DNA of 41,412 nt from Bacillota bacterium (GTDB lineage: Bacteria > Bacillota > Sulfobacillia > JAJYWN01), in NCBI GenBank assembly GCA_021791495.1, contig JAJYWN010000070.1:1-41412 (forward strand), read 5' to 3'. Below the pieces are notes generated by a model. That model had not been told where the DNA came from and did no database searches. It worked only from the letters and a program-made list of their open reading frames with translations. The position numbers and the translations under genes are program-made. Below, in pieces: positions 8,291 to 16,264 of this stretch. Positions within the stretch are counted from its first letter, which is position 1. Every line of letters starts with the position of its first letter.

Positions 8291-10045
8291 CTACTTGCGT
8301 CGCAGCACCTCGCCGGAGCGGGAGTGCGTCAGTTGGCCCGCTTCCATGGCGGCTACGCCGTTGACGAATACCCAGCGGTACCCCTTGGGATAGCGGCGCG
8401 TTTCCAGTTCGTCTTCGTTATCCTGGACTTCCTCCGGCCGGAAGACCACCAGGTCGGCCTTGCGGCCCGGGGCGATGACCCCGCGGTCCGGGAGGTTCAG
8501 CCGCTCCGCCGGCAGACTGGTCAGACGCCGGATGCCCTCTTCCAGCCCGAGCAACCCCAGGGCGTAAAGGCGGATGAACCGCGCCATGCCGCCGAAAGTA
8601 TTGTGATTCGGCAGTTGGTAGGGTGGCACGTCGGGGCCGAAGGTGTCGTCGACCAGGAGAGTGTCACAACCCACCATGGCCCTCGGGTGGTTGTAGAACA
8701 CGCGGAGATTCACGTCCAGGGCGAAGGGGCGACGCATCCCGCCGGCCGCCCGCGGATCGGTTACCAGGACATCCATGAGTACGTCCAAGGGGTCGCCGCC
8801 GCGCGCCGCGGTGATCTCGGCGATGCTCTTGCCGCTCAGCTCCGGCATGACGGTGCTCTGGAACACCGTCAGAGCCGCCGTCCAGTTCGGCGTGGTGAGG
8901 GGGTTCAAGGGATACCACTTGCCGGCGTAGATGTAGTCTTTGATCTCGCGGCGGGCGTCGGCGGCCTTCAAGTTCCGGGCCAGTTGCTCGAAGGAGCCGG
9001 CTTCCTTGAACCAGGGCGCCAGAGTGGCCGCCAGCCATCTCTGGTGGGTGGTACCTCCGGTGAGGTGGTTCGGGATGCAGTCGAAGGTCAGGTCGACGCC
9101 ACCCTTGATGGCCTCTTCGACCACCGCCAGGGTTTCCTCGGCCGCCGCCTGGGCGATCTTCGGCGTGGGCCGTGGCGAAATGAGATATCCGGCCGACAGA
9201 TGGGCGACCTCGGTGCGGGCGCCGGTGCGCCGGCCGATTTCGATGCCCTCGCGCAGGCCGTCAATGAGGCCGGGGTTGCCGGCCCCCTGACGCAGTCCGG
9301 TGCGCCGCCAGTGGGTCGAGTAGAAGCCGCCGTGCCGGACGGCCTCTCCGATCACCTCCACCGATTCCTCGGGCGAGGCGAAAACGCCGGGTGGGTAGTC
9401 CATGCCGTTAGAGATGCCCGCGGCGCCCTCGTCCATGGCCTGGGCGACGTAGCGCTTCATAGCGGCCACCTCGTCTGGCTTGGCGTGCCGCTTATAGTCC
9501 TTCCCCATGACGGACGTGCGGACGGCGCCGTGCCCGACCAGGGGGACCAGGTTGATACCCGGTTTGGATGCCGCGACGCGATCCAGCCACCCGCCGAAGG
9601 TGGTCCAGTCGATGTCGAAGCCGTCGTACTCCTTGGCGGCGCGGCGGGCAACCTCAAGGTCGATGGTGTTCTCGGCGTAGTACTTGGCGGGGGCGACCTT
9701 GTCCTTCCAGTTCGCGCCCCAGAGGCTGACGTTAATGTGCTTCCCCAAGGGGCCAAGCGACGAGCCGCACTGCCCACCCACGCTGGTGGTGATGCCCTGG
9801 CCGATGGAGCTTTCACCGCCGGGGTATTGGAGAATGGTCTGGTCGGAGTGGGAATGCATGTCGATGAAGCCGGGGGTTACCACGAAGCCCGTGGCGTCGA
9901 TGGTTCGGGCTGCGGCGGCGCCCGCGTCGGCGAGGTCGCCGATGGCCGCGATGCGGTCGCCAGTGAGGGCGACGTCCACCTTGGCGCGGGGTTTGCCCGT
10001 GCCGTCAATGACCTGGCCGCCCTTGATAATCACGTCAAAAGCCAT
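8291..10045 (-). CDS. N-acyl-D-amino-acid deacylase family amidohydrolase
   Basis: A 584-residue cytosolic metal hydrolase of the D-aminoacylase branch of the amidohydrolase superfamily. It opens with the beta-sandwich start MAFDVIIKGGQVIDGTG, then GFIDMHSHSD (59-68) with the metal ligands His64 and His66. Further conserved parts are VGHGAVR, an AHLSAG segment with the following His, and a C-terminal APGRKADLVVF. Members remove acyl groups from N-acyl-D-amino acids, or dihydropyrimidinase-like substrates. The open frame runs 68 codons further upstream, but ATG 10045 has GGGAGGGA at 6 bases and begins the domain exactly. An amino-acid permease lies downstream. The gene ends in TAG, followed by an uninterrupted 55-codon spacer in frame with the permease. 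Confidence 0.88.
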   Translation of the reverse strand: MAFDVIIKGGQVIDGTGKPRAKVDVALTGDRIAAIGDLADAGAAAARTIDATGFVVTPGFIDMHSHSDQTILQYPGGESSIGQGITTSVGGQCGSSLGPLGKHINVSLWGANWKDKVAPAKYYAENTIDLEVARRAAKEYDGFDIDWTTFGGWLDRVAASKPGINLVPLVGHGAVRTSVMGKDYKRHAKPDEVAAMKRYVAQAMDEGAAGISNGMDYPPGVFASPEESVEVIGEAVRHGGFYSTHWRRTGLRQGAGNPGLIDGLREGIEIGRRTGARTEVAHLSAGYLISPRPTPKIAQAAAEETLAVVEEAIKGGVDLTFDCIPNHLTGGTTHQRWLAATLAPWFKEAGSFEQLARNLKAADARREIKDYIYAGKWYPLNPLTTPNWTAALTVFQSTVMPELSGKSIAEITAARGGDPLDVLMDVLVTDPRAAGGMRRPFALDVNLRVFYNHPRAMVGCDTLLVDDTFGPDVPPYQLPNHNTFGGMARFIRLYALGLLGLEEGIRRLTSLPAERLNLPDRGVIAPGRKADLVVFRPEEVQDNEDELETRRYPKGYRWVFVNGVAAMEAGQLTHSRSGEVLRRK

Positions 10046-10178
10046 GTCTGTCCCTCCCCAGGCATTTCCAGTAAGTGCCCCAAGGTTTCTACGGGGAGGG
10101 GGGTCATGTCCTTCAAGGGGAGTCGTCGGTGTTGCTCCCGGTGGTTCCCCGCTGTCCGCGCGGTGGCGCGGCCAAGGC

Positions 10179-11039
10179 TCAGGGAGTGGCTGTGAACTCC
10201 CAAGTGTAGAAGAAGGCCTGGTCCTTGGTGTCGGTATACCTGACCACAACCTTGTGCTTGCCGGTTGGGAAGGGCTTTTCGACGCCCAAGGTCAACCCGC
10301 CGTTTGAGGGTGGGATGTCCGCCGTCGTAGTCCAAGCGAACTGGCCTGGCCAGGAAGAAGCGTTGACCTGGGCGCCGTCCAAGTAGATCTGGACGCGGGA
10401 GGCCGGGTCCAAGCCCAGGCCGTTGCCGGCGCGGAAGCCAAAACCCGCGCCGATGCCGTCGCGCCGCAGGGTGGCCTGATCGACGGTGGAGCCTTCAGCC
10501 GGGTGTACACTGGTGATGTGGGGCGGGCGCGCCTGCCCGGAGGTGGTGGGACCTTCGTGCGGTAGCAAGGGTTTGACCCACACCATGTAAGAGGTGGTGC
10601 CTTCGCGGAACGCCGAGCCCCCGCCATTGGCGGCCGCTTCGGCATAAAGGCCGCCAGCCGGTGCGCCAGTGATAAGAGCAGGCAGGTAGTCCGGGCGTGA
10701 AGACATGGTCAGCGAGGCCAGGCTTAGATCGGGGAGCGGCCACTCGCGCGGGGGCTGCTGACCTGGGACAGTATTGGGAGGCAGAGCGGAGTCTATCTTG
10801 CCGACCCAAATCTGCACGGCCTCGGGCACGTAGGGCCCTTCATCCATACCATCGCCGGGCGAGAGGGCCTTGGCGTCGAAGGACTTCAGTCTGGTGGCAA
10901 TGGCCTGAAGCTTTGTCATATCGCCGGCGTCTGTACCAGTTATGCCCGGGCTGGCGGCTAGCCCCATGGCGTAATACTCCACGGTCTTGCTCTGCCCGCC
11001 GGCTTTGACGGTGAAGTAGCTGTAGGCGGCGTCGGTCAC
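10179..11039 (-). CDS. Exported protein body of unknown function, probably frameshifted from its signal peptide
   Basis: The open frame encodes 286 residues from GTG 11039. The N-terminal half is not recognisable. The C-terminal 130 residues contain PHITSVHPAEGSTVD and a closing strand-rich VVVRYTDTKDQAFFYTWEF, resembling an Ig-like domain of secreted proteins. This frame has no signal peptide, but a textbook one is encoded in another frame directly upstream (11131-11036), and its stop overlaps this GTG as GTGA. The body frame stays open upstream to a TGA at 11151-11153. The likeliest reading is a single secreted protein split by a frameshift or a base error near 11040-11080. There is no Shine-Dalgarno site for the GTG. 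Confidence 0.6.
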   Translation of the reverse strand: MTDAAYSYFTVKAGGQSKTVEYYAMGLAASPGITGTDAGDMTKLQAIATRLKSFDAKALSPGDGMDEGPYVPEAVQIWVGKIDSALPPNTVPGQQPPREWPLPDLSLASLTMSSRPDYLPALITGAPAGGLYAEAAANGGGSAFREGTTSYMVWVKPLLPHEGPTTSGQARPPHITSVHPAEGSTVDQATLRRDGIGAGFGFRAGNGLGLDPASRVQIYLDGAQVNASSWPGQFAWTTTADIPPSNGGLTLGVEKPFPTGKHKVVVRYTDTKDQAFFYTWEFTATP

Positions 11040-11131
11040 TTGCTCCGAATACTGGTAGTCAAGACCAGGGCGGCGGTGACTAATATGGACAAGGCGCGCT
11101 GCGCCGGACCGCGGCGGGACGAAATGGTCAT
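11036..11131 (-). pseudogene. 31-codon signal-peptide ORF, probable detached N-terminus of the downstream gene
   Basis: ATG 11131 opens MTISSRRGPAQR followed by the hydrophobic core ALSILVTAALVLTTS, ending at TGA 11038-11036. A basic n-region with a hydrophobic h-region is exactly what the following ORF lacks. GGAGGG lies about 11 bases upstream. Translational coupling through GTGA is possible but less likely than a frameshift. Confidence 0.55.
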
Positions 11132-11196
11132 TTGGGGCGATGCCCTCCGTTCAGGTATCATCTGATCCCTGTACCTTCGACGGGAATCGCCGACAT

Positions 11197-11691
11197 TTAG
11201 TTCAGTGGTTTCGCCATCAAAGTGTTGCGGAAGCGCACGCCCCAGACGTCCTTCTCAGAAGTACCGTAGGCCTTGTAGCCGCGGTTTTCGTAGAAACTGC
11301 GGGCCGTGATGCTGGATTCCAAGCGCATCTCGGGCAGTCCCGCGGCGCGGGCTACTGCCTCCAGTTGGGCCAAGAGGAGAGAGCCGATGCCCTGCCCCTG
11401 CCAGTCCTTATGGGTGTAGAGCCGGTTCACCCAGCCATTCGGTGTGAGGTCGGCGAAGCCGAGAATGTGAGGCGAGCCCGGATCTGCCCGCTCGGCGACG
11501 AAAGCCGTGTTTTCAAGGAGGGACTGCGACCACTTGCCGGCGTCGCGGGTGACTGCCGCCCAGGCATCGAGCTGCTCCGGGGTGTAGTCGCCCGCGCAAA
11601 CGGCGTGAATCGTCTCTCTGAACAGCTGCATGATCTCGCCGAGATCCTCCGGCCGGTAAGGCCTGATGTGCCAGGAGCCCTGAACTAACAT
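11197..11691 (-). CDS. GNAT-family N-acetyltransferase
   Basis: A 164-residue cytosolic acetyl-CoA-dependent acyltransferase. The fold is readable from IRPYRPEDLGEIMQLF at the start to motif A KDWQGQGIGSLLL (about 95-107), where QGQGIG binds the pyrophosphate of acetyl-CoA, and the C-terminal SITARSFYENRGY that closes the active site. It resembles PA4866/YafP-type small GNATs. The ATG at 11691 overlaps the stop of the 99-residue ORF as TGATG and has no Shine-Dalgarno site of its own, so translation is probably coupled. The substrate is unknown. Confidence 0.85.
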   Translation of the reverse strand: MLVQGSWHIRPYRPEDLGEIMQLFRETIHAVCAGDYTPEQLDAWAAVTRDAGKWSQSLLENTAFVAERADPGSPHILGFADLTPNGWVNRLYTHKDWQGQGIGSLLLAQLEAVARAAGLPEMRLESSITARSFYENRGYKAYGTSEKDVWGVRFRNTLMAKPLN

Positions 11692-11990
11692 CAAGGCGGC
11701 GCCACCGCTGGCTGTGGGTCGCTTCTTGTATCCAAGAACGCGACGATTCTCTGGAATTGCTCTTCGGCACTGTGCACATCCACCGGACTGAAGGCACAGC
11801 AGTCGTACCTGGCCTGTACGGACGATTCATCCTTGCGTATCCCTGCGACTATCTGACCGGTGGCATCTTTCCCGCTGGGTGCAGGTGTCAAATCAGCCAG
11901 CTCATCGAGACTGTCTGTCGTGTCCGGCTTCCGGGTCTCTGTGGCGACGACCGGTACCGGATGATTCCCTGGAACCAGTATCTCAGCCAT
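11691..11990 (-). CDS. Small hypothetical protein coupled to the GNAT gene
   Basis: A 99-residue ORF not recognised as any family. AAAAGGAG lies about 11 bases before the ATG, slightly long, and its stop overlaps the GNAT start (TGATG), which argues that it is translated. The sequence is acidic, with an SLDELADL segment, a YDCCAF motif near residue 62 and a Pro-rich end. No membrane span or signal is visible. It could be a substrate or regulator of the acetyltransferase, or only a leader ORF that delivers ribosomes. Confidence 0.45.
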   Translation of the reverse strand: MAEILVPGNHPVPVVATETRKPDTTDSLDELADLTPAPSGKDATGQIVAGIRKDESSVQARYDCCAFSPVDVHSAEEQFQRIVAFLDTRSDPQPAVAPP

Positions 11991-12092
11991 CGGCCGAGCA
12001 ACTCCTTTTCGGCAGGCGATTTGGTGGGTCAGCAGTACTCCGTTGTCATATCCTATTCCTGCCAGTTCCAGCCCATTTGACGGCCACCGAAT

Positions 12093-13361
12093 CTACCACT
12101 GGTTTCTCTCTAGGTGCTGTTCCAGAGCCTCGAGATCGCAGGAGTGGACGACAAAATCGCCGGGGGCAAAAGCGCCGGGGTCCTTCAGCCCGTTGCCCGT
12201 GCCGACCAGCACTACGACCGCATCGGCCGGCATCTTGCCGGCGTCCCGGTACTGCAGCGCGGCGGCCAGTGCTCCGGCAGATTCGAACTGGATGAACAGG
12301 CCTTCTTCGGAGGCGATGAGACGCTGGGCCCCCTTCATTGCCTCGTCGCTGACGGCGGTGGCGCTGCCGTGACCCAAACGGGCCATGGTGCGGAGGACAC
12401 GGCTGCCGCTGGGTGGTGAAGGGTTGGCGATGGCGTGGGCGTCGGTCTCGCCGTGGTCCAGGCGGGTGACTTTCCGCTCACCGCGGCGGAAGGCCCCGGC
12501 GATGGGGGCGCAACCGGCGGCCTGCACGGCGACCACCTCCGGATAGCCGGAGATGCCCTGGTAGGTGACCATTTCCTCCAGCGCCTTCAGGAGGCCGGAC
12601 GTATGCCCGCCCGCGCTGGTGGCATTGAAGATGAAGAGGGGAGGGGCGGCGGCGCCGGTGCTCGCCCAGTCCACTCCCAGCTGGCGCAGGTCGCGCACGA
12701 TCTCGTAAGCCGTGGTTTTCTGCCCCTCGACCCGGAAGGGGTCGTCCGAAACGGCGAAGTAAATTCCCAGTTCCTTGCCCAGGGCCAGGGCACGCTCATA
12801 CAGCAGTCCGTAGTCCCCTTCCACGCGGGTCAAGCGTGGTTGGGTGATGGCGATGGCGAAGACTTTCTCCGGGCGCAGGTGGGCCGGGACCAGTACGTCG
12901 CAAGGGAGGCCGGCGCGCGCGGCGTAGGCCGCCACCGACGACGCCATGTTACCGCTGGACACAGTGCCCACGCGGCGCGCGCCCTTGCGCACGGCCCAAC
13001 TCAGGGCCACTGCCGTACCGCGGTCCTTAAATGACCCGGTGGGGTTCGCGCCCTCGTTTTTCAGGTACAGGTTAGGCAGGCCCAGCTTGCGGCCCAGTCT
13101 TGTCAGCGGTACCAGCGGCGTCCCACCCTCGCCCAGCGAGATGCGCTCGGCGGGGGCGAAGGCCGGGAGGACGGCGGACAAGTCGCCCAGGATACCTTCC
13201 AGGGCGCGCCCCAGCGTGCGCCCCCGTCCCGCCAAGGCGGCCGCCGGGCTGATCTCGCCCGGCGCGTAGGCCACTTCCACCGGCTCGCCACATTTTGGGC
13301 AGGGATGGGCGGCGGCCTCCGGAGCGGACTCGTAATCGCAGGCTGTGCAGCGTATCTTCAT
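12093..13361 (-). CDS. thrC: Threonine synthase
   Basis: A PLP enzyme converting O-phosphohomoserine to threonine and phosphate. The 422-residue protein starts with a zinc ribbon (Cys5, Cys8, Cys21, Cys24), then the fold-type II core: GEGGTPLVPL (78-87), NPTGSFKDRG with the PLP lysine Lys112, and VSSGNMASSVAAYAARAG. The C-terminal GTGNGLKDPG binds the phosphate. The length and zinc ribbon match the bacterial and archaeal class found in Firmicutes and archaea. No other threonine gene is adjacent. The leader is a long purine-rich tract (13371-13443 on the plus strand as pyrimidines), ending in AGGAAAGGA about 8 bases before the ATG. Confidence 0.92.
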   Translation of the reverse strand: MKIRCTACDYESAPEAAAHPCPKCGEPVEVAYAPGEISPAAALAGRGRTLGRALEGILGDLSAVLPAFAPAERISLGEGGTPLVPLTRLGRKLGLPNLYLKNEGANPTGSFKDRGTAVALSWAVRKGARRVGTVSSGNMASSVAAYAARAGLPCDVLVPAHLRPEKVFAIAITQPRLTRVEGDYGLLYERALALGKELGIYFAVSDDPFRVEGQKTTAYEIVRDLRQLGVDWASTGAAAPPLFIFNATSAGGHTSGLLKALEEMVTYQGISGYPEVVAVQAAGCAPIAGAFRRGERKVTRLDHGETDAHAIANPSPPSGSRVLRTMARLGHGSATAVSDEAMKGAQRLIASEEGLFIQFESAGALAAALQYRDAGKMPADAVVVLVGTGNGLKDPGAFAPGDFVVHSCDLEALEQHLERNQW

Positions 13362-13370
13362 TGGGCTTGT

Positions 13371-13443
13371 CCTTTCCTCTCTGTTCCCTCTCTGTTCTCT
13401 CTATCTTCTGTCTCCCTTTGGTCTTCTCTCTGGTCCGTCTCCC
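13371..13443 (-). promoter_or_regulatory. Polypurine leader of threonine synthase
   Basis: On the minus strand this tract is almost wholly A and G with repeats of ACAGAGAGGG and GAGAGAAC. It contains several weak Shine-Dalgarno-like cores, is likely to be unstructured, and runs into the thrC start. It could serve as a standby ribosome site or form triplex DNA. Confidence 0.4.
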
Positions 13444-13496
13444 GGAATGGTCGGAGTCGTCGGAGCGCCATTGGGGGGTATCCGGTCGACCTAGCC

Positions 13497-13856
13497 GTCG
13501 CAAGTCAAACCGGGATACTTTCTTGGAGAACCCAGGGTGTCTTGGGTTTACCCGCATTCCCGGACGGTCCTTCAAGGGCGACCGTCGCCCATCAGCGAGC
13601 GGCGTGTGAGACAAAGCCTGCAACATTCCAGCAGGTACAGCACGTCATCCCAGAGCCTTTCGGTTTCCCAGAGTACTGGCAAGGGGCGCGGCCGGATGGA
13701 TGGACCACTCGACGGCGCCCCTCCAGGGGCTCTGAGGAACCCCACGGGGTATTCAAAATACCCCCATGGGGTATACCGAAACCAGGCCGGGTAAACCCAA
13801 GACACTCCCGCCCTCCGCGAAAAGTGTCTGGAGTTGACTCTCGCGGTTTTTGGGCC
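13497..13856. mobile_element. MITE-like element with about 55-bp inverted ends (copy 1)
   Basis: The left end (13501-13553, plus strand) and right end (13789-13845) are imperfect inverted copies. Innermost are the exact complements GGGTTTACCC (13544-13553) and GGGTAAACCC (13789-13798). Each end contains its own short stem: GATAC (13514-13518) with GTGTC (13537-13541) on the left, and GACAC (13801-13805) with GTGTC (13824-13828) on the right. A GTCAA-type motif lies at the outer edge. The interior is 235 bases without a gene. Inside the right end is a hairpin cluster with CCCCACGGGG and TACCCCCATGGGGTA-type palindromes (13740-13777). No transposase is present. Confidence 0.6.
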
Positions 13857-13865
13857 CTATCGAGC

Positions 13866-15095
13866 CTATCCGCCCATCTTCACCTGGTGGAACTGCTTCT
13901 TCCCCTTGCGCAGCAGCAGGCGCCCATCGGTGAGGTCGGCTGTTTTGACCACCTGCGCCGCGTCGTGTACCTGGTCTTCGCCGAAGTAGAGCCCACCCTG
14001 GGTGATGAGGCGGCGGCCCTCGCTCTTCGACGGCGCGAGCCCGGTCAAGACCAGCAGGTCGAGGACGGGGATGCCCGCCTCCAGCGACGCCCGGGCCACC
14101 ATGGTAGTGGGGATGGCGCTGTCGTCCTGGCCGGCCCCGAACAGGGCCTCGGCCGCGGCGCGCGCCTCCTCGGCCGCCTTCTGACCGTGGACGATCTTGG
14201 TGACCTCGAAGGCTAGCACCTTCTTGGCCTCGTTCACCTCGCGGTCACGCAGGGCGCCCAGGCGGCGCACCTCGCCCATGGCCAGGAAAGTGAACAGGGC
14301 CAGGAAGCGAGCCACATCGGCATCATCAACGTTTCGCCAGTACTGATAGAAGTCGAAAGGTGACGTCCGGTCGGCGGCCAACCACACCGCACCGGCTTCC
14401 GTCTTGCCCATCTTCTTGCCGCTGGCCGTGGCCAGGAGTGGGAAGGTGAGGACGTAGGCCTCGCCGCCCTCGATCCGGCGGATCAGGTCCGCGCCCGACA
14501 GCATATTGGACCACTGATCGTCCCCGCCCATCTGGAGGCGGCAGACGTACCGCCTAAAGAGGGTGAGGAAGTCGTATGACTGCAGGAGCATGTAGTTGAA
14601 CTCAATGAAGGAAAGGCCGCGCTCCAGGCGGGTCTTGAAGCACTCCGCCGTGAGCATGCGGTTGACCGAAAAGTGGGCCCCCACTTCCCGGAGGAACTCG
14701 ATGTAGTTCAAGGGGAGGAGCCAGTCGGCGTTATCCACCATCATCCCCTTGTCGTCCGCCGAGATATCGATGAACCGTCCGATCTGCTGGCGGATGCCGC
14801 GCTTGTTCTCCTCGATGGTCTCGGGAGTGAGAATGGGTCGCATCTCTTCCTTGCCGCTGGGGTCTCCGATCATGGTCGTGCCGCCGCCCACCACGGCGAT
14901 GGGCCGGTGGCCGTGGCGCTGCATGTGGGCCAGGGCCATCAAGGGGAGCATGTGCCCCACGTGTAGGCTTGGCGCGGTGGCGTCGAAGCCCACGTAGACC
15001 GTAGCCTTCTCCCTGGTCAGATAGTTCACGAGCGGCTCCTCGTGGCTCATCTGCTGGATGAAGCCGCGTTCTCTGAAGACGTCGTAGACGGACAT
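13866..15095 (-). CDS. tyrS: Tyrosyl-tRNA synthetase
   Basis: A class I aminoacyl-tRNA synthetase charging tRNA-Tyr, 409 residues. The nucleotide-binding HIGH signature is HVGH (45-48) within DATAPSLHVGHMLPL. The KMSKS loop is KKMGKT near residue 230, with Ser replaced by Gly. LQMGGDDQWSN is the tyrosine pocket. The C-terminal 65 residues form an S4 RNA-binding domain (SKSEGRRLITQGGLYFG). The KMGKT-type loop and the length fit the TyrRZ-like branch rather than the TyrS type. The open frame extends 32 codons upstream, but ATG 15095 matches the family start and follows a GGGGGTGA. No T-box was found in the leader. Confidence 0.93.
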   Translation of the reverse strand: MSVYDVFRERGFIQQMSHEEPLVNYLTREKATVYVGFDATAPSLHVGHMLPLMALAHMQRHGHRPIAVVGGGTTMIGDPSGKEEMRPILTPETIEENKRGIRQQIGRFIDISADDKGMMVDNADWLLPLNYIEFLREVGAHFSVNRMLTAECFKTRLERGLSFIEFNYMLLQSYDFLTLFRRYVCRLQMGGDDQWSNMLSGADLIRRIEGGEAYVLTFPLLATASGKKMGKTEAGAVWLAADRTSPFDFYQYWRNVDDADVARFLALFTFLAMGEVRRLGALRDREVNEAKKVLAFEVTKIVHGQKAAEEARAAAEALFGAGQDDSAIPTTMVARASLEAGIPVLDLLVLTGLAPSKSEGRRLITQGGLYFGEDQVHDAAQVVKTADLTDGRLLLRKGKKQFHQVKMGG

Positions 15096-15510
15096 CGACG
15101 ATTCACCCCCGCTTTCTAAGTTATCTGTGTGTTGGTGGCTTGTCCCGGCTGGGACGGGCTTGGCCCGGCGCAGCTTGGCTTCGCCTGGCATTGGCTTCGG
15201 CCGGCTGTTCTGGCCATGCGAATCTCCGGGCGACCAAGTTGCCCCTATTTTAACAGGTGTCGGTGGTTCATGCCATAGGCTGGACTCTGGCGATGGACGC
15301 CCGAAGCCCTCGGGGGCCTATGGTGGGAATCGGGGGTGGAATTCTTGTCAAGGGCGGATGCTGAAAGGTACAATTTTTGCCCACAAACGGGCTTGGGCCC
15401 TTCGGTTCTACCTTGGACCGAGCCAAGGACAGGGGCCAGAGTTAACATAAGTCTGGAAGAGAGCATTTCTTGCCCCTTTCGGCGTAGCTATTTGCATTTC
15501 TTGCATCACC
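15096..15510. other. 415-base intergenic region upstream of tyrS
   Basis: No gene is supported. The minus-strand leader of tyrS holds small hairpins, for example GTCCC (15142-15146) with GGGAC (15151-15155), and CCTTGG (15411-15416) with CCAAGG (15423-15428), plus a repeated CGAAGCCAA. I looked for the T-box sequence AGGGTGGNACCGCG on the minus strand and did not find it. No convincing promoter was found. Confidence 0.5.
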
Positions 15511-16116
15511 TCAGGATAAACGCGTAGGCGTGGCATTCGGGGCGGTGGCTTCGGGTGACGTGAGGAACCGCTCCACCATGAAAGCGCCGGCCGCGTGGGC
15601 GGCCTTGAGCTGCAGGTCCTTGTTCTGGCGGCTGACCGGCAGGTAGACGACGTGCTGAAGCTGCAGGTAGGTCATGTAGCGTTCCACGTTGACGATGGCC
15701 GGCGGGGAACCCGTCCCCGACCCGCCGGCGCAGGCGATGCCGATGACCGGTTTACCCTTGAGAAGTGAGGCTTCCCGGCGCGGCCACTCGGCGCGGCGCA
15801 ACCGGTCCAGGAAGATCTTCCCCAGTTCGGAGATGTCCCAGAAGTAGACCGGCGTGGCGAAAACGATGCCGTCGGCGGCGTGGAGCTTCGCGCGGATGGC
15901 CTGGAAATCGTCGTCTTCGATGATGCAGTCCTTCTCTTGGCGGCATTGGCCCCAGCCGCCGGGAGGGCACATCCGGCAGGGCGAGATCTTGTGCTCGCAG
16001 AGGTGGATGATTTCGGTCTCGGCTCCGGCGGCCGCGGCTCCGTCCAAGACTGATTGGGCCAGCGACGCGGTGAGCCCGGTAGGCCGGTTACTGGAGTGAA
16101 CGGCAATGACTTTCAC
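15511..16116 (-). CDS. Iron-sulfur flavoprotein / NADPH-dependent FMN reductase family
   Basis: A 201-residue flavodoxin-fold protein. The N-terminal strand and phosphate loop read MKVIAVHSSNRPTGLTASLA. A Cys cluster (Cys40, Cys47, Cys50, Cys58, Cys64) in the SPCRMC and QCRQEKDC segments matches the compact [4Fe-4S] site of archaeal and clostridial iron-sulfur flavoproteins. FATPVYFWDISELGK is the FMN-contacting part and the following GGSGTGS closes the site. It probably transfers electrons from ferredoxin or NAD(P)H to an unknown acceptor. The start is GTG 16116 with AAGGAGGT at 9 bases, 13 codons inside the open frame. It is divergent from the His-rich protein gene. Confidence 0.86.
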   Translation of the reverse strand: MKVIAVHSSNRPTGLTASLAQSVLDGAAAAGAETEIIHLCEHKISPCRMCPPGGWGQCRQEKDCIIEDDDFQAIRAKLHAADGIVFATPVYFWDISELGKIFLDRLRRAEWPRREASLLKGKPVIGIACAGGSGTGSPPAIVNVERYMTYLQLQHVVYLPVSRQNKDLQLKAAHAAGAFMVERFLTSPEATAPNATPTRLS

Positions 16117-16264
16117 GGTAAATGAACCTCCTTGACCTGCGTAAGCGTTTCGCATCTCCGACAGGAACGTGGATGAGGACTAGCGGTGACCGGCGCAGGA
16201 TTTTCGCCATCGCCGGGCCGCGTCCCTTTTCGTGTTTAACCGGCCGCCGGTGGGCGAGACTACG

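Larger units (their letters stand above)
13362..13865. other. 504-base intergenic region holding a purine tract and a MITE-like element
   Basis: No convincing gene is present. The part nearest threonine synthase is a polypyrimidine/polypurine tract of about 70 bases, followed by about 50 bases without visible features. The remainder is the repeat element described separately. Short frames here that read VNPRH..KVSG or MSWVYP are translations of the repeat ends, not proteins. Confidence 0.7.

Noticed and set aside
8186-10195. 669-residue open frame antisense to the amidohydrolase
   Set aside because: The amidohydrolase on the other strand has all family motifs. The long antisense frame is a GC-rich shadow.
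13305-14216. 303-residue open frame on the plus strand over the thrC-tyrS region
   Set aside because: It runs antisense through tyrS and across the repeat element; the composition is that of a shadow frame, and it has no Shine-Dalgarno site.
15096-15510. T-box leader of tyrS
   Set aside because: The AGGGTGGNACCGCG antiterminator sequence is absent on the minus strand, and no terminator with a T-run is present before the start codon.
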